A stretch of 64,000 bases of DNA. Source: Bifidobacterium thermophilum DSM 20210 (GTDB taxonomy: Bacteria > Actinomycetota > Actinomycetes > Actinomycetales > Bifidobacteriaceae). The notes under the pieces were generated by a model, which was not told the DNA's origin, searched no databases, and saw nothing but the letters and a program-made list of their open reading frames with translations. Within the stretch, counting starts at the first letter, position 1. Each line of letters opens with the position of its first letter. This document shows, piece by piece, positions 40,571 through 48,282 of the stretch. Position numbers and translations under genes: made by a program. The stretch spans positions 1 to 64,000 of the forward strand of contig JDUB01000005.1 in the NCBI GenBank assembly GCA_000771265.1, read 5' to 3'.

Positions 40571-40714
40571 CGCGGGGCCGCGCTCGACGGGATTGGTTTG
40601 GTACAGTATATCCTTGCCGTTTGTCAGGGTGCCTTGCCCCTTTCGGGGTTAGCATGCCAAAATCCCGCGGTTGCGCTATGCTTAGACAAGTTACACACAA
40701 TGGAGGTTCAACTC

Positions 40715-40975
40715 GTGTCAGGTTTGGCTGTTCTCAAGCTGGTTATCCAGATTCTGGTCGTTGTACTCAGCTTCCTGTTGACGCTGCTCATTCTTATGCA
40801 CAAGGGCAAGGGCGGCGGCCTTTCCGACATGTTCGGCGGCGGTCTCACTCAGAACGCGGGCTCTTCAGGCGTCGCCGAGAAGAACCTGAACCGTTGGACG
40901 GTGATCATCGCGGTGCTTTGGGTCGCTCTGATTATCACCCTCGATTTGTTCACTAAATTCAATATCGGCGGCTGA
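40715..40975 (+). CDS. secG: Preprotein translocase subunit SecG
   Basis: 86-residue inner-membrane protein assisting SecYE. Two membrane segments (about residues 5-27 and 62-80) flank a glycine-rich cytosolic loop (HKGKGGGLSDMFGGG) typical of SecG. The GTG at 40715 has GGAGG 8 nt upstream (40702-40706); an ATG at 40700 would overlap that site. The pgk-tpiA-secG order is conserved in actinobacteria. Confidence 0.92.
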   Translation: MSGLAVLKLVIQILVVVLSFLLTLLILMHKGKGGGLSDMFGGGLTQNAGSSGVAEKNLNRWTVIIAVLWVALIITLDLFTKFNIGG

Positions 40976-41094
40976 ATCGTTGCGAATTCCGGCACACAGA
41001 CGACACGTTTGCAGTCTCGCCGGTTCCTTCGCTATCGTCACGGTAATTCAGCACGATAGATATCAGCGGATATCAGTCCAGCATCGTCATGAAA

Positions 41095-41131
41095 CCGCCC
41101 TGCTTCCCATGCGGAGACAGGGCGGATTTTG
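41095..41131 (+). terminator. Terminator after secG
   Basis: CCGCCCTG (41095-41102) pairs with CAGGGCGG (41118-41125) and is followed by ATTTTGT. It lies about 120 bp after secG. Because it is an evident terminator, an upstream start for the next gene at 41089 is ruled out. Confidence 0.8.
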
Positions 41132-41238
41132 TATCCATCGGCATATCACATGCTCGGCCCAACTCACCGTTCCCCAGGAAGCAATCGTGCAACGGCGGCA
41201 ATCCCATGCATCGGTCGGTTGGGGGAAAGGAAGCAACA

Positions 41239-42189
41239 ATGATTGAGGCGGCATCATCATCCCAATCGGGGACAGACACCACCCCCGAGCGTCCCGAACA
41301 TGGGGACCGACTTGAACATGGTGCACCCATGAATCCCGATAATAACCGGGACCGCTGCGATACGCCCGTGCGTTTGGTCGTCGCCGATCTTGATGGAACG
41401 TTGATGCACGATGCCCCGACTTTCGAGGAACGGTATCTCACTGAGCATTCCATCGACGCCGTGTGGCGGATGCATGACGCGGGCGTTCGATTCGCCGTTG
41501 CGACGGCGCGCCCGGTGAGCACTGGATTCGATGTCGTCGACAGACTGCCAGTCGACGCGTGCATCTACCTCAACGGGGCACTGATCGACACCAATCCGTC
41601 TGCGTCCGACGTCGATATGCTCACCAGCGGTGTACTGCCCGATGACGGGCATCTGATGAAAATCGGGTTCTCATCCCGACGCGCATGCGAGGTGTGCAGG
41701 TATCTTGTGCATGAATTGCCGGGGTTGAAGATCGGCATCGTCATGGATGACGTCCGGTACACGAATTTTGACGTCAGCGTCTACTGGAAAACGCAGACCT
41801 TCGTCATTACGGATTTCACGGACGTACCCGATGGCGTTGCCGACAAGATCATCATCTTTCCCGATCCGTACCAGTGGTCGGTGTTGGGTAGGCTCGTCCC
41901 GGACGATTTTTCGGTGAGCATCTCCGAAGGATCAATGTGGATGCTGATGAACCCGCAGGCGAACAAGGAACGGTCGCTGGAACGGATTTGCGCGTCGATG
42001 AATATTCCGCTGTCGCAGACTGTTTCATTCGGCGACGATCTGATTGATATCGCGATGATGCGGCGCTCGGGAACCGGTGTAGCGGTGTCGAATGCGAATC
42101 CCAAGGTGTTGGCAATCGCGGATGACATCTGCCCATCGAATAATGAGGATGGTGTGGCCCAATGGATTGAACGGCACTGGGGGATGTAA
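41239..42189 (+). CDS. Cof-type HAD phosphatase
   Basis: 316-residue HAD hydrolase of the Cof/IIB group, which dephosphorylates sugar phosphates and cofactor precursors. Motif I is VVADLDGTLM (near residue 51) and motif IV is FGDDLIDIAMM; the IIB cap lies between them. The first 45 residues are polar and probably disordered. The ATG at 41239 has GGAAAGGAAG upstream; an internal ATG at 41329 is another option. The substrate is unknown. Confidence 0.8.
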   Translation: MIEAASSSQSGTDTTPERPEHGDRLEHGAPMNPDNNRDRCDTPVRLVVADLDGTLMHDAPTFEERYLTEHSIDAVWRMHDAGVRFAVATARPVSTGFDVVDRLPVDACIYLNGALIDTNPSASDVDMLTSGVLPDDGHLMKIGFSSRRACEVCRYLVHELPGLKIGIVMDDVRYTNFDVSVYWKTQTFVITDFTDVPDGVADKIIIFPDPYQWSVLGRLVPDDFSVSISEGSMWMLMNPQANKERSLERICASMNIPLSQTVSFGDDLIDIAMMRRSGTGVAVSNANPKVLAIADDICPSNNEDGVAQWIERHWGM

Positions 42190-42243
42190 GCATCTTCCAA
42201 TGGTACGAGCATCCCAAATGACGATGGTGATGCCCCCGGAATC

Positions 42244-42348
42244 GAATTGAACTTCCTGCAACGCTGTATAGTTCAATTTCAGACTTATCGGTTCATTGTT
42301 TCCTGGAGTTGTGCTATAGTTCCTGATAAGATTGAACATACGTTGAAC
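42244..42348. promoter_or_regulatory. Cluster of TTGAAC-like half-sites before the HTH-aminotransferase gene
   Basis: Half-sites ATTGAAC (42246-42252), GTTCAAT (42271-42277), GTTCATT (42291-42297), ATTGAAC (42331-42337) and GTTGAAC (42342-42348) lie within 105 bp directly before the start. GAATTGAAC and GTTCAATTTC form an inverted pair. A candidate -10 TATAGT lies at 42315-42320. Autoregulation by the HTH domain of the downstream product is a reasonable guess. Confidence 0.5.
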
Positions 42349-42359
42349 TCTGGAGTGTT

Positions 42360-43898
42360 ATGGCAGAAGGATTGTTCGCACAACGGCTCACCCAGGCGAT
42401 GAACCAACGCCACCTCAAGCAGATAGACATCGTCAGGCGTGCACCCGAATTCGGCGTGCATCTTGGCAAAAGCCATGTCAGCCAGTATGTGAGCGGAAAA
42501 ACCGTCCCGCGTACTGAAACAGTCAACGCCTTGGCTGATATGCTCGGCGTGAGCGCCTCGTGGCTGATGGGGGACAGCGACGAGATGACCCGCAGGAAGC
42601 CGGATGCTTCCACATCCCCGGAATCCGGCGAAGGCTCGCCTGAGCATCTCGACGTTAAGGCTGCATCAACGAAAGGAACCACCATGCGGCATTTCGGCAA
42701 GTCATCGAAGCTTGATAACGTGCTCTATGATGTCAGAGGACCTGTTGTCGACGAAGCGGCGCGAATGGAAGCCTCCGGGACCCATGTCCTCAAGCTCAAT
42801 ATCGGCAATCCGGCGCCGTTCGGCTTCCGCACGCCTGATGAAGTCGTATACGACATGGCGCAGCAACTGACCGATTGCGAAGGCTATTCCGATTCGAAAG
42901 GCCTGTTCTCAGCCCGCAAGGCGATCATGCAATACGCGCAGCTCAAGAATATCCCGAATGTCAGCATCGACGGGATTTACACCGGCAACGGTGTGAGTGA
43001 GCTGATCAATCTGAGCATGTCGGCGTTGCTTGACAACGGTGATGAGGTGCTGGTGCCTTCGCCTGATTATCCGTTGTGGACGGCGTGCGTCACGCTGGCG
43101 GGCGGTACGGCCGTGCATTACGTGTGTGACGAGCAGTCGGAATGGTATCCCGATATCGAGGATATGCGGCGCAAGATCACCGACCGTACGAAAGCGATTG
43201 TCATCATCAACCCGAACAATCCGACTGGCGCGTTGTACCCGCCGGAAGTGCTGCAGCAGATCGTTGAACTCGCCCGTGAGCATCAGCTCATGATATTCTC
43301 CGACGAAATCTACGACCGCTTGGTGATGGACGGTCTCAAGCACGTCTCCATCGCGTCCATGGCGCCTGACCTGTTCTGCGTCACCTTCTCAGGACTGTCG
43401 AAATCACACATGATTGCCGGATACCGCGTCGGCTGGATGGTGCTCAGCGGCAACAAGGAGATTGCGAAGGACTACATCGAGGGATTGAACATGCTGACGA
43501 ACATGCGCATCTGCTCGAATGTCCCTGCACAGTCCATCATCCAGACCGCGCTCGGCGGCCATCAGAGCGTCAACGACTATATCGTTCCGGGCGGCAGGAT
43601 TTACGAGCAGCGCGAATACATCTATGAGGCATTGAACTCGATTCCGGGCGTGTCGGCGGTCAAGCCGAAAGCCGCGTTCTACATCTTCCCGAAGCTGGAT
43701 GTCAAACGCTTCGGTATCAAGGACGACGAGAAGTTCGCGCTGGATTTGTTGCGCGAGCAGAAGCTCCTCATCGTGCAGGGCAGTGGGTTCAATTGGCAGC
43801 AGCCCGATCATTTCCGTGTGGTCTATTTGCCGAGAATCGAAGTGCTCAAGGACGCCACCGCCAAACTGCGCAATTTCCTGGCCACCTATCATCAATAA
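42360..43898 (+). CDS. HTH (Cro/CI-type)-aminotransferase fusion
   Basis: 512-residue two-part protein. Residues 1-75 are an XRE-type HTH (RLTQAMNQRHLKQIDIVR, SHVSQYVSGKTVPRTE, MLGVSASWLMG). A polar linker (76-108) leads to a complete fold-type I class I/II aminotransferase (about 109-512) with GNPAPFGF, the NPNNPTG motif and the PLP lysine K348 in SGLSKSHMIAGYRVGW. The catalytic part resembles alanine-type aminotransferases (AlaA-like). Unlike MocR regulators, the HTH is not GntR-type. An internal ATG at 42684 (residue 109) has AAAGGA 6 nt upstream and would give a 404-residue stand-alone aminotransferase. The fusion could sense an amino acid or PLP state (inference). Confidence 0.88.
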   Translation: MAEGLFAQRLTQAMNQRHLKQIDIVRRAPEFGVHLGKSHVSQYVSGKTVPRTETVNALADMLGVSASWLMGDSDEMTRRKPDASTSPESGEGSPEHLDVKAASTKGTTMRHFGKSSKLDNVLYDVRGPVVDEAARMEASGTHVLKLNIGNPAPFGFRTPDEVVYDMAQQLTDCEGYSDSKGLFSARKAIMQYAQLKNIPNVSIDGIYTGNGVSELINLSMSALLDNGDEVLVPSPDYPLWTACVTLAGGTAVHYVCDEQSEWYPDIEDMRRKITDRTKAIVIINPNNPTGALYPPEVLQQIVELAREHQLMIFSDEIYDRLVMDGLKHVSIASMAPDLFCVTFSGLSKSHMIAGYRVGWMVLSGNKEIAKDYIEGLNMLTNMRICSNVPAQSIIQTALGGHQSVNDYIVPGGRIYEQREYIYEALNSIPGVSAVKPKAAFYIFPKLDVKRFGIKDDEKFALDLLREQKLLIVQGSGFNWQQPDHFRVVYLPRIEVLKDATAKLRNFLATYHQ

Positions 43899-44015
43899 TC
43901 AGCCAAAAGCTGAAACCGTGGTCCCTGATGCTACGGGAACCGAATGCCCGTGTGTGATGGCGGCGTAACCGCGTGGCCATCGCATAATCCGGCGACCCTC
44001 AGTGTGCGTGTTCCA

Positions 44016-44203
44016 TAGCCGATTTGTGCCAGTCCACAAACCGGCTACGCTGCGTGAGTGGATTCCGTCATCAGTTTGTGTTGCATTACAAACTAGCTAC
44101 GCCGGAACCCCCTTTTCCGCAACCAGTTTGTTATGGGGTACAAACTGGTTACGCTGGGACGGCCCTTATCGTCGCCAGTTTGAGTAACACTACAAACTCG
44201 CTA
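44016..44203. repeat. Tandem array of four degenerate hairpins, period about 52 bp
   Basis: The stems start at 44016, 44073, 44121 and 44177; the shared cores (ATTTGT or AGTTTGT) lie at 44022, 44073, 44125 and 44177, spaced 51-52 bp. Stems are 13 bp with one mismatch (44016-44028/44035-44047), 8 bp (44073-44080/44087-44094), 11 bp perfect (44121-44131/44140-44150) and 6 bp (44177-44182/44193-44198). Each is followed by GCTACGC or a variant (TTACGC, GCTATGC). Outer stem pairs covary. On the minus strand each unit is led by GTAG or GTAA, reminiscent of REP-type elements. Confidence 0.75.
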
Positions 44204-44283
44204 TGCTGACGTCGTGATATTCATAGCTGGTTGGTGCAGCGGCGGACGTTTTCCCTCCTTGGCTCGACCTGAATATGCCGCTT

Positions 44284-44334
44284 CTTTCTGTTCCACCGAC
44301 GCTGACAGTAGTCTCACGTCGGTGGAACAGAAAG
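44284..44334. repeat. Perfect 18-bp inverted repeat with 15-nt loop
   Basis: The left arm 44284-44301 (beginning CTTTCTGTTCC) pairs perfectly with 44317-44334. There is no T-run on either side, so it is not a typical terminator. It may be a palindromic element or the fold of a small RNA. Confidence 0.6.
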
Positions 44335-44344
44335 GTCAGGTGTG

Positions 44345-44364
44345 CTGTGACAACGATGTCACAG
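44345..44364. repeat. Palindrome CTGTGACA-N4-TGTCACAG
   Basis: A perfect 8-bp inverted repeat with a 4-bp centre. It contains TGTGA and TCACA but with 8 bp between them, not the 6 bp of CRP-type sites. It lies far from any start, so an operator role is doubtful. Confidence 0.4.
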
Positions 44365-44462
44365 ATAGGCGTCATCAGCAAACAGAAGATTACCGACCTG
44401 TAAGTCCCACATAGCACCGCGTCTCACCGAGCCAGCATGTGTCGATATCAGTTTCCGTCCAA

Positions 44463-44512
44463 AACGCAACTGGCCCCGCCTCCCAAAGTGGGGAAGCGGG
44501 GCCAGTTGCGTT
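44463..44512 (-). terminator. Terminator of tal
   Basis: A perfect 17-bp inverted repeat (44463-44479 with 44496-44512), followed on the minus strand by TTTTGG. It lies about 40 bp beyond the tal stop. Confidence 0.85.
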
Positions 44513-44553
44513 ATTGCTCTACTGATGAGTTACATCAGCGTGGATTCATAGTC

Positions 44554-45657
44554 TCAGCCGTTGACGCGGTCGATACCGGACTGGACATCAGCCAGCACGG
44601 AATCCCAAGAGGCGATGAACTTGGCGACACCGTCAGCCTCGAGCTGGTCGGTGACATCCTTGATGTTGATGCCCAGGGCAGCGAGCTTGTCCATGATGGC
44701 CTGAGACTCCTCATAGGTGCCCTTGATGGACGGAGCGCCGTTGCCGTGATCGGCGAGAGCGTTCAGGGTCTTCTCCGGCATGGTGTTGACCACGTGCGGA
44801 GCGACGAGCTCGTCGACATACTTGCAATCGGAGTACGCGGCGTTCTTGGTGCCGGTGGAAGCCCACAGCGGACGCTGCTTCTTGGCGCCCTTGGCCTCGA
44901 GAGCAGCCCAGCGAGGATCGTTCGCGAACTTATCCTCGAAGAGCTTGTAAGCCAGACGAGCGTTGGCGACAGCGGCCTTGCCTTCGAGGGCCTTGGCCTC
45001 GTCGGAGCCGTTGGCTTCGAGCAGCTTGTCGACAGCGGTGTCCACGCGGGACACGAAGAAGGAAGCGACGGAGCCGATGTGCTTGAGGTCGTGGCCGTTG
45101 GCGTCAGCCTGGGCGATGCCCTCGATGAAGGCGTCGATGACCTGCTCATAGCGCTCGATGGAGAAGATCAGCGTCACGTTGACGGAGATGCCCTTGGCGA
45201 GCGTGGCGGTGATAGCCGGAAGGCCCTCGAGGGTCGCCGGGATCTTGATCATGGCGTTCGGGCGGTTGACCTTCTCCCACAGTTCCACAGCCTGCTTCTC
45301 GGTGGCTTCGGTCTCATGGGCAAGACGCGGGTCCACTTCGATGGAGACGCGGCCGTCGACGAAGTCTGTGGCCTCGGCGATATCACGGAAGATATCGGTC
45401 GCGTTGCGCACGTCGGTGGTGGTCAGCTCGCGCACGGCGGTCTCAACGTCGACCTTACCGAGCTCCTTGAGCTGCGCATCGTACGGGCCGACCTGGGAGA
45501 GGGCCTTCTGGAAGATGGACGGGTTGGTGGTCACGCCAACGACGTTCTTGTTCTTGATGAGGTCCTGCAGGGAGCCGGACTCGATGCGGGTGCGGGACAG
45601 GTCGTCCAGCCAAATGGAAACACCGTTGTCGCTGGTGCGCTGAGTTGCTTCAGTCAT
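44554..45657 (-). CDS. tal: Transaldolase
   Basis: 367-residue transaldolase transferring dihydroxyacetone units between sugar phosphates, forming a Schiff base at a lysine. The lysine is K138 in NAMIKIPAT, with the N-terminal VTTNPSIF motif near residue 42. In bifidobacteria it works with transketolase and phosphoketolase in the bifid shunt, converting fructose 6-phosphate and erythrose 4-phosphate towards pentoses. The gene follows tkt on the same strand (117 bp apart), with AGGAGTAACACA before its ATG. Its codon bias suggests high expression. Confidence 0.96.
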   Translation of the reverse strand: MTEATQRTSDNGVSIWLDDLSRTRIESGSLQDLIKNKNVVGVTTNPSIFQKALSQVGPYDAQLKELGKVDVETAVRELTTTDVRNATDIFRDIAEATDFVDGRVSIEVDPRLAHETEATEKQAVELWEKVNRPNAMIKIPATLEGLPAITATLAKGISVNVTLIFSIERYEQVIDAFIEGIAQADANGHDLKHIGSVASFFVSRVDTAVDKLLEANGSDEAKALEGKAAVANARLAYKLFEDKFANDPRWAALEAKGAKKQRPLWASTGTKNAAYSDCKYVDELVAPHVVNTMPEKTLNALADHGNGAPSIKGTYEESQAIMDKLAALGINIKDVTDQLEADGVAKFIASWDSVLADVQSGIDRVNG

Positions 45658-45706
45658 GTTGTGTTACTCCTTGATATTCCTAGATGGGAACACATTTATT
45701 CTATAT

Positions 45707-45755
45707 GGAAGGGTACCTTGAGGTTTCCTTTACGCGAACGTCTTGGTACCCTTCC
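45707..45755 (-). terminator. Hairpin between tkt and tal
   Basis: GGAAGGGTACC (45707-45717) pairs perfectly with GGTACCCTTCC (45745-45755). It lies 20-68 bp after the tkt stop. There is little T-run, so it may attenuate rather than end transcription, letting tal share the tkt promoter in part. Confidence 0.6.
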
Positions 45756-45774
45756 GTGGTGGAAATGAACGGAA

Positions 45775-47874
45775 TCAGGCGTTCACTTCGGCGATGGAAG
45801 CCTTGGCAGCCTCCACGACGTGCTCGGCGGTGATACCCAGATCGATCATGTTCTGGGCGCCGTCACCCTGCAGGCCGAACTGCTCGATGGAGATGGCCTT
45901 GCCGTAAGCGCCGAGGTACTTGTACCACGGCATGGCAACGCCGGCCTCGATGGAGACGCGGGCCTTGACGCCGGCCGGGAGGATTTCCTCCTTGTACTCG
46001 TCGTCCTGCTCCTCGAACCATTCCATGGACGGGAAGGACACAACGCGGGCCTTGATGCCTTCAGCGGCGAGGGTCTTGGCGGCGGCCACGGCCCACTGGA
46101 CCTCGGAGCCGGAAGCCATGACAATCACGTCCGGGGTGCCCTCGGTGTCGACGAGGACGTAAGCGCCCTTGCGGACACCGTCCTTCGCCTTGTCCTTAGT
46201 CTCGGCGAGCGTCGGCACACCCTGGCGGGTGAGGATCATTGCGGTCGGCAGGGTGTTCTTCTTCTCGAAGAAGTAACGGTAGGCCTCTGCGGTCTCGTAG
46301 GCGTCGGCAGGACGCACGACCTCGAGCTGCGGCATGGCGCGGAAGGCGGCCAGATGCTCGATCGGCTGGTGGGTCGGGCCGTCCTCGCCGAGGGCGACGG
46401 AATCGTGGGTCCACACGTACAGGTTCGGGATCTCCATGAGTGCGGCCAGACGCACAGCCGGACGCTCGTAATCGGAGAACTGGAAGAACGTGCCGTTGAA
46501 CGGGCGGGTGTCGGAGCCGAGCAGGATGCCGTTGGTGATGGCACCCATCGCGAACTCGCGCACGCCGAAGTGCAGCTGGCGGCCGTATTCGGACTGCTCA
46601 GGCCAAGTGCGGGTCTCGTCGGAGGACGGACCGAAGGACTTTGCGCCGTTGATGTTGGTGTTGTTGGAGCCACCAAGATCGGCGGAACCGCCCCACAGCT
46701 CAGGCATGACCTCAGCGATGGCGTTGAGGACCTGGCCGGAGGACTTACGAGTGGCGACACCCTTGCCGACTTCCTGAGCTGCTTCGAAGGCGTCGATGGC
46801 CTCGTCGAAGCCTTCAGGCAGTTTGTGTGCCTTGATGCGCTCATACAGGGCGGCCTTGTCCGGGTTGGCCTTCTGCCAGGCGGCGAACTTCTCGTCCCAC
46901 TCCTTGTGGGCCTCGAGGCCGCGCTCGGCGACCTTACGGGCATGGGCGAGGGCTTCCTCGTCGATCGGGAAGTCGACGTCCGGGTCGAAGCCGAGTTCCT
47001 TCTTCAGGCCGGCGACAGCCTCGGCACCGAGCTTGGAACCGTGGGAAGCCTCGTTGTTGGTCTTGCCCGGGGTCGGCCATGCGATGAGCGTGTCGACCTT
47101 GATGAAGTGCGGACGGTCGGTGACGGTCTCGGCCTTGTCGATGGCCGCGGCGAGCGCCTCGACGTCCTCCTTGTAGGAGCCGTCGGGCTGGATGAAGGAC
47201 ACTTCGTCGGTGTACCAGCCGTAAGCCTCGTAACGCTTGAGGATGTCCTCGGAGAAGGTGAGCTTGGTGTCGCCTTCGATCTGGATGTGGTTCGCATCGA
47301 AGATCACGAAGAGGTTGCCGAGCTTCTGGTTGCCAGCGAGCGAGCCGGCTTCGGAGGAAACGCCTTCCTCGACGTCGCCTTCACCGCAGATGACCCACAC
47401 CTTGTGGTCGAACGGGGAGGTGCCTTCGGCGGCATCCGGGTCGAGCAGACCGCGCTCGAAGCGCTGGCCGTATGCGAAACCGACGGCGGAAGCGAGACCC
47501 TGGCCGAGCGGGCCGGTGGTCATTTCGATGCCCGGGGTCAGGCCGTACTCAGGATGGCCCGGGGTGCGGGTGTCGGCGCCGCCGCGGAAGTACTTGAGGT
47601 CGTCCAGCGTCAGGCCGTAGCCAGAGAAGAACAGCTGCACGTACTGCGTGAGCGAAGCATGGCCACCGGAGAGGATGAAGCGATCACGTCCGGCCCACTT
47701 GGGATCGTTCGGATCGTGCTTGATGTAGTGCTGATACAGCGTGTAGGCAATCGGAGCCAGGGACACAGGGGAGCCGGGGTGGCCGTGTCCAGCACGCTCG
47801 ACGGCGTCGGCGGAGAGGACCTTCGCCATCTTGACGGCGCGCTCGTCCAATTCAGACCAGGTGAAATCGGTCAT
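45775..47874 (-). CDS. tkt: Transketolase
   Basis: 699-residue thiamine-diphosphate enzyme moving two-carbon units between sugar phosphates. Features seen are the GHPGSPVSLAPIAYTLY segment, the TPP motif near residue 158 (GEGDVEEGVSSEA), and the pyrimidine domain with the catalytic His region (HDSVALGEDGPTHQP). The ATG at 47874 gives the usual N-terminus, with GGAAGGAAAG upstream; a start at 47916 would add 14 residues. It is upstream of tal and divergent from hrcA. The pair is the non-oxidative half of the bifid shunt. Confidence 0.96.
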   Translation of the reverse strand: MTDFTWSELDERAVKMAKVLSADAVERAGHGHPGSPVSLAPIAYTLYQHYIKHDPNDPKWAGRDRFILSGGHASLTQYVQLFFSGYGLTLDDLKYFRGGADTRTPGHPEYGLTPGIEMTTGPLGQGLASAVGFAYGQRFERGLLDPDAAEGTSPFDHKVWVICGEGDVEEGVSSEAGSLAGNQKLGNLFVIFDANHIQIEGDTKLTFSEDILKRYEAYGWYTDEVSFIQPDGSYKEDVEALAAAIDKAETVTDRPHFIKVDTLIAWPTPGKTNNEASHGSKLGAEAVAGLKKELGFDPDVDFPIDEEALAHARKVAERGLEAHKEWDEKFAAWQKANPDKAALYERIKAHKLPEGFDEAIDAFEAAQEVGKGVATRKSSGQVLNAIAEVMPELWGGSADLGGSNNTNINGAKSFGPSSDETRTWPEQSEYGRQLHFGVREFAMGAITNGILLGSDTRPFNGTFFQFSDYERPAVRLAALMEIPNLYVWTHDSVALGEDGPTHQPIEHLAAFRAMPQLEVVRPADAYETAEAYRYFFEKKNTLPTAMILTRQGVPTLAETKDKAKDGVRKGAYVLVDTEGTPDVIVMASGSEVQWAVAAAKTLAAEGIKARVVSFPSMEWFEEQDDEYKEEILPAGVKARVSIEAGVAMPWYKYLGAYGKAISIEQFGLQGDGAQNMIDLGITAEHVVEAAKASIAEVNA

Positions 47875-48282
47875 AGGTGATCTACTTTCCTTCCAATACT
47901 TCGGGTGGCCGCGCATTCGGCTTGTGCCGCGCCACGGACGCCCTCACATTGCTCTTCCATGCTAACTATTGCATCAGACTTCGGGGTGCGCTTTTGGCGT
48001 GTTATGGCACATTCGTGTGCTCTTGTTGGTGCAAATGAACATGATGTTTGTGCGGATTTCCCTGTCGATGAACCGATTAGCACTCTCGACTCTGGAGTGC
48101 TAAGACAATACATATCGACTTCTCATCAGAAATCATGCCTGTGTCGTGTGCTCCGGTACACAAGCGCGCACCTGCCCGCCTGGACGGGAGACCGGCATGA
48201 TTCCAACAGAAGAACCCTCACGGAGCGTGAAACACGAGAACGACAAAGAAACACAGAAAAGAATGAATAAGGAGGCGCGCAT
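47875..48282. other. 408-bp divergent region between tkt and hrcA
   Basis: No gene is supported; an ORF at 47905-48270 runs across the CIRCE element and is unlikely to be real. It holds the CIRCE element at 48077-48103 and must contain promoters for tkt (minus) and hrcA (plus). The hrcA leader after CIRCE is about 180 nt. Confidence 0.6.
48077..48103. promoter_or_regulatory. CIRCE element (HrcA operator)
   Basis: TTAGCACTC-N9-GAGTGCTAA, a perfect match to the heat-shock repressor operator. It lies 180 bp upstream of the hrcA start, so hrcA and dnaJ are expected to be autoregulated by HrcA. Confidence 0.97.

Larger units (their letters stand above)
43899..44553. other. 655-bp convergent intergenic region, stacked hairpins
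   Basis: No gene is supported. It holds, in order, the four-unit hairpin array (44016-44203), an 18-bp inverted repeat (44284-44334), an 8-bp palindrome (44345-44364) and the tal terminator (44463-44512). Short ORFs such as 44002-44187 are by-products of the repeats. Confidence 0.7.

Noticed and set aside
44016..44203. CRISPR array
   Set aside because: The repeated parts are palindromic and diverged, the intervening sequences are themselves similar, and no cas gene is present.
44345..44364. CRP/GlxR-type operator TGTGA...TCACA
   Set aside because: The spacing is 8 bp instead of 6 and no promoter is nearby.
45820..47880. 686-codon open frame on the plus strand opposite tkt
   Set aside because: Shadow of transketolase; no recognisable domain.
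47905..48270. 121-codon ORF between tkt and hrcA
   Set aside because: It runs across the CIRCE operator and the hrcA leader.
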